Part shown: positions 37,360 to 44,131 of the stretch, in pieces
Layout of the letters: every line of letters starts with the position of its first letter
How positions within the stretch are numbered: the first letter of the stretch is position 1
NCBI GenBank assembly: GCA_014239265.1
Contig: JAAZZH010000009.1
Span: 1-44,131 of the forward strand
Source of the DNA: Actinomycetota bacterium
GTDB lineage: Bacteria; Actinomycetota; Acidimicrobiia; Actinomarinales; Actinomarinaceae
Direction of reading: 5' to 3'
Length of the DNA stretch: 44,131 nt
Position numbers and translations under genes: made by a program
The notes under the pieces: model-generated
What the model was told of the DNA's origin: nothing
What the model saw: only the letters and a program-made list of their open reading frames with translations
Databases searched by the model: none

Positions 37360-38426
37360 GAGATAGAAAAATTACTCTTTTAGGTCCAGAGGGAACCAAC
37401 TTAACACTATTGATAATCTTTTTAGTTCTTAATTTTATTTCTTGGTTAACCCTATTTACTCTCTCGGATGGCTTATCTTTCGATTTAAATAACTCACTAT
37501 TTAGGCAAATAGTCTTCACTTTGCTTGCGGTTATTTTATTTTTTGCGATTACGTACATATCTATGGATCAAATAAATCAATATACATTTCCATTTTTTGG
37601 ACTTATAACAATATTGCTTATTTTTATTTTTGCGACAGACCCAAAAGAGGGCGTTCGTAGATGGTATGACTTAGGTGTAATTGATTTTCAACCATCAGAA
37701 TATATAAAAATCGCTCTTGTACTTTTTATATCCAAGTGTTTCGTTGAAAATTATAACAAAGTTTACATTGGTGCATTCTCATTATTTTCAATTTCCCTTG
37801 TTTTTTTCCAACCTGATTTAGGTACAACAACTCTACTGATAGTCATCACTTTAAGTATGTTTCTCGTATCTGATATAAAAATTCGAAGTATTTTATTTTT
37901 GTTATTACTTGGTGGCGTATTCTTCTTTATTTTTCTGGAATTTGGATTAATCAATCAATATCAACTCAATCGTGTAACCAACTTTTTCGAGACAGTTGAT
38001 TTTGCACAGTCACAAAGTCGATTAGCAATTTCGAGTGGTGGAATTACTGGACAGTTTTTTGAAGCTGATAAGATTAATCAGATTTTTATACCGGTCCAAA
38101 GCACTGATTTTATTTTTTCAGCATTTGCATATCAGTTTGGATTCTTGGGTGTTCTTTTACTATTCGGACTCTGGATATTTTTCTTTTATCGTGTTGCGAG
38201 GATAATATTAACTACTAATTCTGAGTTTGAAAAATTTGTACTGGCTGGTTTCTCTGCCTCATTAATTTTCCAAATCTATATTAATATATCAACAGTAATT
38301 GGGGTTATACCTGTTACTGGAATGCCATTTCCTCTTTTAAGCTTAGGCGGCTCTTCTATAATTGCTACTGCAGTAATTTTTGGAATTATAAATAGAATAT
38401 TTATTGAAAATAACGTAGTTATTTAA
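37356..38426 (+). CDS. rodA: RodA (SEDS peptidoglycan glycosyltransferase)
   Basis: GVRRWYDLGVIDFQPSEYIKIALVLFISK, FQPDLGTTTLLIVI, TGMPFPLLSLGGSS. Confidence 0.95.
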   Translation: MRDRKITLLGPEGTNLTLLIIFLVLNFISWLTLFTLSDGLSFDLNNSLFRQIVFTLLAVILFFAITYISMDQINQYTFPFFGLITILLIFIFATDPKEGVRRWYDLGVIDFQPSEYIKIALVLFISKCFVENYNKVYIGAFSLFSISLVFFQPDLGTTTLLIVITLSMFLVSDIKIRSILFLLLLGGVFFFIFLEFGLINQYQLNRVTNFFETVDFAQSQSRLAISSGGITGQFFEADKINQIFIPVQSTDFIFSAFAYQFGFLGVLLLFGLWIFFFYRVARIILTTNSEFEKFVLAGFSASLIFQIYINISTVIGVIPVTGMPFPLLSLGGSSIIATAVIFGIINRIFIENNVVI

Positions 38427-38495
38427 TATTTAATACCTATTACTCTTAGGTTATGAGTTTTTATAATATATTTTCACATCAACATGGAGGTTTTA

Positions 38496-39971
38496 ATGTT
38501 TGGATTATTCAAAAAATCAAAAGTAATACGAAAAAGTGATGAACCATTAAATAAGACAGAAACTAAATGGTTTAAAGGTCAAAAAGTAAAGATTAAAACA
38601 GGAACTACTGTTAGTAGGCCTAATAGAAAAAACTACAGAAACAATAGGTCCAATAATCAAACATGGTTTAAAGAAGCACCTTTACCAGTTCCTAATGTTG
38701 AAAAAAAGCAAATGCTTATCAGCTTTAAAGGAGGATCTTCGAAGATTGCAATTCTTGAAGGAGCATCTCTTGTAGAATATTATTCGGCTCAAGATAAGAA
38801 GAAATCACTTGTAGGCAACATTTATTTAGGAAAAGTAAAAAATATATTACCAGGAATGGAAGCTGCTTTCGTTTCGTTCGGAGAAGAAAAAAATGGAGTT
38901 ATCTATGTTGCGGATATCTCAAATTCAAAAAGAAATTCAAAAATTGAACATCTTTTAAAACCCGAGCAAGAAATTTTAGTCCAAGTTGTGAAAGATGCAA
39001 TGGGGGAGAAGGGGGCCAGATTAACTGGTCAAATTTCTTTTCCTGGAAGATATTTAGTATTAATTCCTAACTCCAATACAAAGGGTATTTCTAGAAGACT
39101 CCCTGAGCAAGAGAGGACAAGACTCGATAGGATAATTAGAAAAATTAAACCTGAAGGTTTCGGAGTTATTGTTAGAACAGCTGCTGAAGGTGTTTCTGAA
39201 TCTTCTTTAAAGAATGATATAGATAAATTAGCAGACGAATGGGCTGCTGTTTCCTCAAGCAATCAAGGTACTGCTCCAGTTCTCATTCACGAAGAACCTG
39301 ATGTATCAATTAAAGTCATTAGAGAGCATTTGAACTCAAATTTTAAAAAACTTTTAATTGAGAAGAACAAAAATTTTGATATTGTTCAAAAATATGTAGA
39401 GGACACCTCTCCAGAACTCACTAACATAATCGAAAGCTATGACGATAAGTTAGATCTATTTGAGAGGTATCACATAGAGGATCAAATTCAAAAAGCCTTA
39501 GACAGAAAAGTATGGCTACCATCAGGAGGTCACTTGATAATTGATCCTACTGAAGCTTTGACAGTTATTGATGTCAATACGGGTAAATTTGTTGGTAAAG
39601 ATAGTCTGGAAGAAACAGTCTATGAAAATAATCTTGAAGCAGCGGAGGAAATCGCTCGTCAACTTAGGTTAAGAGATATTGGTGGAATTATTGTAATTGA
39701 CTTTATCGACATGGAATCAATTAAAAAACAACAAAGTTTACTTACTAAATTAAAACAAGAACTAGCAAAAGACAAAACAAGAACACAGGTATTTGAAGTA
39801 TCTAGATTGGGGCTTGTTGAGATGACACGAAAAAATGTAGCAGCAGGTTTAATTGAAACCTTCTCCGAGGAATGTGAAGAATGCAATGGAAGAGGTTTAA
39901 TTATAAATGATATCTTTTCAAATAATTCACAAGAAAATAATATACTTGAATCTGAAGCCGTAGTAGAGTGA
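38496..39971 (+). CDS. rne: Ribonuclease E/G family protein
   Basis: GNIYLGKVKNILPGMEAAFVSFGEEKNGVI, LIIDPTEALTVIDVNTGKFVG, C-terminal CEECNGRG; start at 38496 chosen for SD ggagg at 38486. Confidence 0.92.
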   Translation: MFGLFKKSKVIRKSDEPLNKTETKWFKGQKVKIKTGTTVSRPNRKNYRNNRSNNQTWFKEAPLPVPNVEKKQMLISFKGGSSKIAILEGASLVEYYSAQDKKKSLVGNIYLGKVKNILPGMEAAFVSFGEEKNGVIYVADISNSKRNSKIEHLLKPEQEILVQVVKDAMGEKGARLTGQISFPGRYLVLIPNSNTKGISRRLPEQERTRLDRIIRKIKPEGFGVIVRTAAEGVSESSLKNDIDKLADEWAAVSSSNQGTAPVLIHEEPDVSIKVIREHLNSNFKKLLIEKNKNFDIVQKYVEDTSPELTNIIESYDDKLDLFERYHIEDQIQKALDRKVWLPSGGHLIIDPTEALTVIDVNTGKFVGKDSLEETVYENNLEAAEEIARQLRLRDIGGIIVIDFIDMESIKKQQSLLTKLKQELAKDKTRTQVFEVSRLGLVEMTRKNVAAGLIETFSEECEECNGRGLIINDIFSNNSQENNILESEAVVE

Positions 39972-39978
39972 TTTAGTT

Positions 39979-40305
39979 ATGAGTATATATGCAGTAATTA
40001 AAGTTGGAGCAATTCAACAAAGAGTATCAGTAGGAGACACAGTTGAAGTTCCCCACAACTTCCCCAATGAAGCTATTGAGCCAATTTTTATGGGTTCTAG
40101 CAAGGGAAGTATAAAAGCTGACAAAGATTCTTTAAAAGATTCGTTGGTTGAGTTTGAATTTATGGGAGATACTAAAAGTAAAAAAATAAATATCTTCCAG
40201 TATAAAAACAAGACCGGTAACCGAAGAAAAATGGGCTATAGAGAAGACAAAAAGATAATAAAGATAACTGCTATTTCTAATGCTGAATTTGGAGAAGAGG
40301 AGTAA
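39979..40305 (+). CDS. rplU: 50S ribosomal protein L21
   Basis: [31 protein letters not shown]; upstream of rpmA. Confidence 0.95.
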   Translation: MSIYAVIKVGAIQQRVSVGDTVEVPHNFPNEAIEPIFMGSSKGSIKADKDSLKDSLVEFEFMGDTKSKKINIFQYKNKTGNRRKMGYREDKKIIKITAISNAEFGEEE

Positions 40306-40306
40306 G

Positions 40307-40558
40307 ATGTCAAAAACTAAAGCTGGTGGTTCAACAAGAAATGGTAGGGATTCCGAATCCAAACGATTAGGCACAAAAGTTTTTGATGGTCAGGATATTT
40401 CTGCAGGTTCTATTGTTATTAGGCAACGCGGTACCAAAATCCACCCTGGAGAGAATGTCTCCAAAGGGGGGGACGACACTCTTTTTGCAAAAATAGATGG
40501 AGTAGTTAAGTATTCTTCAAGGAATGGTAGAAAACTAGTAAATATCATTCCAAAATAA
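40307..40558 (+). CDS. rpmA: 50S ribosomal protein L27
   Basis: [52 protein letters not shown]; start moved from 40280 to 40307. Confidence 0.97.
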   Translation: MSKTKAGGSTRNGRDSESKRLGTKVFDGQDISAGSIVIRQRGTKIHPGENVSKGGDDTLFAKIDGVVKYSSRNGRKLVNIIPK

Positions 40559-40562
40559 TGCA

Positions 40563-41762
40563 ATGTTCATCGACAAGATTGATCTAACACTTTTCTCTGG
40601 CTCTGGCGGATCCGGCTCAATTAGTTTCAGCTCTAAAAGCTCTAAAACTTCACCTAATGGGGCGAGTGGTGGTAAAGGTGGATCGATAATTATTAGTACA
40701 AATAGAAAGCTATTTGATTTCAGCCATATTTATTCTAAAAGTATATTTAAAGCTGAAAATGGTGGGGATGCATCTAAAAATTTACAATCTGGTAAAAATG
40801 CTAATGATCTAATAATTGAGGTCCCATTAGGTACAAGTGTTATTGATAGTGAAGGGTTAGTTGCTAAATTAATTCATGAAAATCAAGAATTAAAAATACT
40901 ACAAGGTGGAAGAGGTGGCTTAGGAAATAGGGAGCTAAAATCTAGCAGAAACATTAATCCAGGAATTGCGGAGCAAGGTCAAAAAAGGTCTAAAAAAGAA
41001 ATAAAACTTGAATTAAGTTTAATTACAGATATCGCAATCTTAGGGTTGCCAAACTCAGGTAAAAGCACGCTAATCAAAAAAATTACAAACTCAAACGCTA
41101 AAACTGATTCATATCCCTTTACTACAGTGTCACCAAACCTAGGAGTCATTGAAAACTTAGAAAGCAAGTATATAATCTGTGATCTTCCAGGGCTCATAAA
41201 AGGTGCTGCAACAGGAGTGGGGCTAGGTAAATCAATATTGAAACACCTAATTAATACAAAAGTACTTATTTTTTTACTAGATCCCTCAAATATAGAACTA
41301 AATACAGATCAACAAATTAAATTACTGCAAAATGAAGTATATAGCTATGATGAAAAATTAGAAAAGCTTCCTGTTTTAAACATTGTTAATAAAGCAGACT
41401 TAGATGTAAAGGAAGAGGGGATGCTTAACATATCTGCATTAGAAGAGATGAACATAGATATTTTACTTCAAAAATTAGAAGAACTTAACATTAACAATCT
41501 GGAAACATTAAATAGAAGTTTTTTAAGAACAGAACTACATCAAAATAAATTTAGTATTCAAAAATCATCAGCTAACTACTGGGATGTTGAGGGTCCTGAA
41601 GTAGATAGAATTACTGGCATATTAGGAAATGAGAATGATGTTTTTAATGAAATCTCTTATAGGTTTGAAAATTCTCTCATTCCAGAGGAATTAAAATTGT
41701 TAGGAGTCAAAAAAGGAAGTACTATCAAATTGGGCAGTTTTGAGTTTATATATGAAGATTAA
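40563..41762 (+). CDS. obg: GTPase Obg/CgtA
   Basis: Gly-rich Obg domain, GLPNSGKSTLIKKITNSNAKTDSYPFTTVSPNLGVI, C-terminal Obg domain. Confidence 0.96.
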   Translation: MFIDKIDLTLFSGSGGSGSISFSSKSSKTSPNGASGGKGGSIIISTNRKLFDFSHIYSKSIFKAENGGDASKNLQSGKNANDLIIEVPLGTSVIDSEGLVAKLIHENQELKILQGGRGGLGNRELKSSRNINPGIAEQGQKRSKKEIKLELSLITDIAILGLPNSGKSTLIKKITNSNAKTDSYPFTTVSPNLGVIENLESKYIICDLPGLIKGAATGVGLGKSILKHLINTKVLIFLLDPSNIELNTDQQIKLLQNEVYSYDEKLEKLPVLNIVNKADLDVKEEGMLNISALEEMNIDILLQKLEELNINNLETLNRSFLRTELHQNKFSIQKSSANYWDVEGPEVDRITGILGNENDVFNEISYRFENSLIPEELKLLGVKKGSTIKLGSFEFIYED

Positions 41763-42804
41763 AAAAAATATTGTAATTAAAATTGGAACAACCTCAATTA
41801 TTAAAGATGAATTGCTTAACAAGCAACTTATAGAGTCTCTGGCAGGAAATGTTAAATTACTTAAATCACAGGGTGTCAATACACTTATCGTCACATCTGG
41901 AGCTGTGCAGTTAGGTGCTAATGAATTAAAACTAAAAAAAAGACCAACCAATTTAAAATCACTCCAAGTAGCTTCTTCAGTTGGGCAGATTGAATTAATA
42001 AATTCATTTAAAAGTATATTTAATAATCATAATTTAAAAATAGGACAAGTGCTGATGTCTAAGAATGTGTTAGAAGATAGATCCCAATTCGTGAATACTA
42101 CCGAAGCCTTAAATGAACTTTTAAATCAAGACATTATTCCTGTAATCAATGAAAATGATATCGTAGCAACAGAAGAACTTAAATTTGGAGATAATGATCG
42201 ACTTTCTGCAATAGTGGCGATTATCACAAAGGCAGAAAAACTAATAATCGTAACTGACCAAGAGGGTTTATTCAATGCAGATCCAACCTCAACTAAAGGT
42301 GCTCAAAAAATTGATTATATCGAATTTGATTCAGAGGAACTTACAAATTTAATAGATAAATCATCTTCTGGAAGAGGTGTTGGTGGATTTTCTACAAAAA
42401 TAATGGCTGCTCAAATGGCTGGATTTTCAGGAATACCAACACAAATTATTCCTTGGACCAAGGACGCGGTTCTTAACTGTATTAACGAGGTAGAAATAGG
42501 TACATTAATCAAGCCATCATTAAAAAAAGTGAAGTTAAAAAAACTGTGGATTGCTTATGGATTGCCTGTTACTGGAAAAATAATAATAGATACTGGAGCT
42601 GTAGAGGCAATAAGTTCCGATGCATCTCTTTTGTCAATAGGAATCAAAGAGATAATAAAAAACTTTGATAATGATGAAGGCGTCGAAATCTTTGATGATC
42701 AAAATAATCTCATTGCTAAAGGTATCTCAAAAATAGATAGTTCAGATATCTCTAATAAAAATAATGAAATTGTTATTCATAAAGATAATTTATTAATCTT
42801 ATAA
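41752..42804 (+). CDS. proB: Glutamate 5-kinase
   Basis: IVIKIGTTSI, VTSGAVQLGANEL, NENDIVATEELKFGDNDRLSA, C-terminal PUA-like region; start at 41752 preferred over TTG 41740. Confidence 0.94.
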   Translation: MKIKKNIVIKIGTTSIIKDELLNKQLIESLAGNVKLLKSQGVNTLIVTSGAVQLGANELKLKKRPTNLKSLQVASSVGQIELINSFKSIFNNHNLKIGQVLMSKNVLEDRSQFVNTTEALNELLNQDIIPVINENDIVATEELKFGDNDRLSAIVAIITKAEKLIIVTDQEGLFNADPTSTKGAQKIDYIEFDSEELTNLIDKSSSGRGVGGFSTKIMAAQMAGFSGIPTQIIPWTKDAVLNCINEVEIGTLIKPSLKKVKLKKLWIAYGLPVTGKIIIDTGAVEAISSDASLLSIGIKEIIKNFDNDEGVEIFDDQNNLIAKGISKIDSSDISNKNNEIVIHKDNLLIL

Positions 42805-42833
42805 AAATGATTTTTATTATTGAGATAATCAAA

Positions 42834-42839
42834 TAAACT
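42834..42839 (+). promoter_or_regulatory. Candidate -10 TAAACT for leaderless proA mRNA (GTG start)
   Basis: TAAACT-tgatat-GTG(42846), 6-nt spacer. Confidence 0.5.
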
Positions 42840-42845
42840 TGATAT

Positions 42846-44087
42846 GTGTTAAAAGATATAGGTATTAAAGCTCAAAAAGCTGCTGAACAGGTAAATAAAC
42901 TTGATTCAGATTTAAAAAATAAAATTATTCATGATATGTCAAGTCAACTACTTGAAGATACGGATTCAATACTAGATGCAAATAATCAAGACCTACAAAA
43001 TGCGACAAATTTAAACCTCTCAAGTGCCTTAGTTGATAGGTTGACACTTTCAAAAGAGCGTTTAGTCGGTATGAGTGAGGGACTTCAAAAAATTATAGAT
43101 TTAGAAGATCCTGTAAACTTAGTCACTAAATCCTGGAAAACAAAAGAAGGGTTGAATATAGATAAAATAAGATCTCCATTCGGAGTTATTGGTGTTATTT
43201 ATGAGGCTAGACCAAATGTAACAAGTGATGTATCTGCATTATGTTTAAAATCAGGCAATGCTGTGGTCCTAAAGGGATCAAGTTACTGTGTTGACTCAAA
43301 CGATGCAATTTTGAAATCATTACAAAAAGCACTTAAATCTAACCATGTGGATATAAACTCGATTCAACTAATTAAGAGTAAAGATCGTGATGATGCAATT
43401 AAATTCATGCAGCTGAAGGATTATATTGATTTGATTGTCCCAAGGGGAGGAAGAGGTCTTATTGATACTCTTGTTGCAAATGCTAAGGTCCCATTCATAC
43501 TTGATGGTGATGGAAATGTTCATTTATACATTCATGATGATGCAAAAAAAGAATACATTAATGACATCATCATTAATTCTAAAGTTCAGAGACCAGGAGT
43601 ATGTAACGCACTAGAGACACTCCTAATAAATCGTAAAGTTTACAATAAATTTGGTAAAGAAATCATTTCTGAATTAATAAACAACAATGTTGAGTTATTT
43701 GTTGATAAAGATATTAAGAATGAGTTTCCATCACTTGAACAGGTCACAGAAACTCATTTCGCAACCGAGTTCCATGATCTAAAATTAGCGGTTGGTATTG
43801 TAGACACACTAGACGAAGCAATAAAGCATATCCAGAAATATTCGTCTGGACATACAGAAGGTATCATTTCCGAATCTACAAAAGTTGCTGAACAATTTTC
43901 TAAAAGTATTGATTCCTCTGTTATCTTTATTAACACCTCAACTAGATTTACAGATGGAGAAATGTTTGGATTTGGAGCAGAAGTTGGCATCAGTACTCAA
44001 AAACTTCATGTGAGAGGACCTATGGGTTTGGAGGCATTAACCACCGAAAGATATGTTGTAACTACTGAAGGGATAATTAGAAAGTGA
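42846..44087 (+). CDS. proA: Glutamate-5-semialdehyde dehydrogenase (gamma-glutamyl phosphate reductase)
   Basis: RSPFGVIGVIYEARPNVTSDVSALCLKSGNAVVLKG, VPRGGRGLI, RPGVCNALETLL. Confidence 0.96.
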   Translation: MLKDIGIKAQKAAEQVNKLDSDLKNKIIHDMSSQLLEDTDSILDANNQDLQNATNLNLSSALVDRLTLSKERLVGMSEGLQKIIDLEDPVNLVTKSWKTKEGLNIDKIRSPFGVIGVIYEARPNVTSDVSALCLKSGNAVVLKGSSYCVDSNDAILKSLQKALKSNHVDINSIQLIKSKDRDDAIKFMQLKDYIDLIVPRGGRGLIDTLVANAKVPFILDGDGNVHLYIHDDAKKEYINDIIINSKVQRPGVCNALETLLINRKVYNKFGKEIISELINNNVELFVDKDIKNEFPSLEQVTETHFATEFHDLKLAVGIVDTLDEAIKHIQKYSSGHTEGIISESTKVAEQFSKSIDSSVIFINTSTRFTDGEMFGFGAEVGISTQKLHVRGPMGLEALTTERYVVTTEGIIRK

Positions 44088-44089
44088 AT

Positions 44090-44131
44090 ATGGAAGATTT
44101 GAGTCTTAAGGATTTACAGAAGAGTGGATAT
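44090..44131 (+). CDS. Start of an unidentified downstream CDS (truncated by window)
   Basis: ATG just after the proA stop: MEDLSLKDLQKSGY..., open to the window end. Confidence 0.4.
   Translation, partial: MEDLSLKDLQKSGY

Noticed and set aside
40280-40306. Upstream start for rpmA ([17 protein letters not shown])
   Set aside because: Overlaps the end of rplU; the canonical L27 N-terminus [16 protein letters not shown] starts at 40307 directly after the rplU stop.
1-44131. Mobile elements, prophage, toxin-antitoxin or defence island
   Set aside because: No transposase, integrase, terminal inverted repeats, phage structural genes or recognised TA pairs seen; almost all genes are core functions.

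Overview
The window is a 44 kb, AT-rich, densely packed chromosomal segment from a streamlined actinobacterium-like organism. The gene order tig-clpP-clpX-valS-folC-ndk-mreB-mreC-mreD-mrdA-rodA-rne-rplU-rpmA-obg-proB-proA and the UPF0182 protein are typical of Actinobacteria; the low GC and small intergenic gaps suggest a marine low-GC lineage, though this taxonomy is inference. Other contents are a branched-chain amino-acid-type ABC transporter operon with an acyl-CoA ligase, a Lon/PDZ protease, Mrp, UppP, PlsY, a GMC oxidoreductase, a RecB/Cas4-like Fe-S nuclease, aconitase, PdxH, RNase PH, RdgB, an LppM-like lipoprotein, citramalate synthase, acetyl-CoA synthetase, two hotdog thioesterases and 7 tRNAs. 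No CRISPR array, rRNA, phage or transposon was recognised. The most interesting signals are: (1) a candidate isoleucine attenuator upstream of cimA, made of a leader peptide MMNIIIIN, mutually exclusive hairpins and a U-tract terminator ending 4 nt before the cimA ATG; (2) a recurrent TANNNT -10 hexamer exactly 6 nt before the start codon of many first-in-unit genes, indicating pervasive leaderless transcription, including the attenuator peptide; (3) a 486-aa PD-(D/E)XK nuclease that looks like two tandem Cas4/AddB-like Fe-S modules, the N-terminal one having lost its nuclease residues but kept the same Cys spacing; (4) mreC split by one nucleotide at an A10 tract, a candidate transcriptional-slippage site or sequence error; (5) two small ORFs missing from the supplied ORF track.
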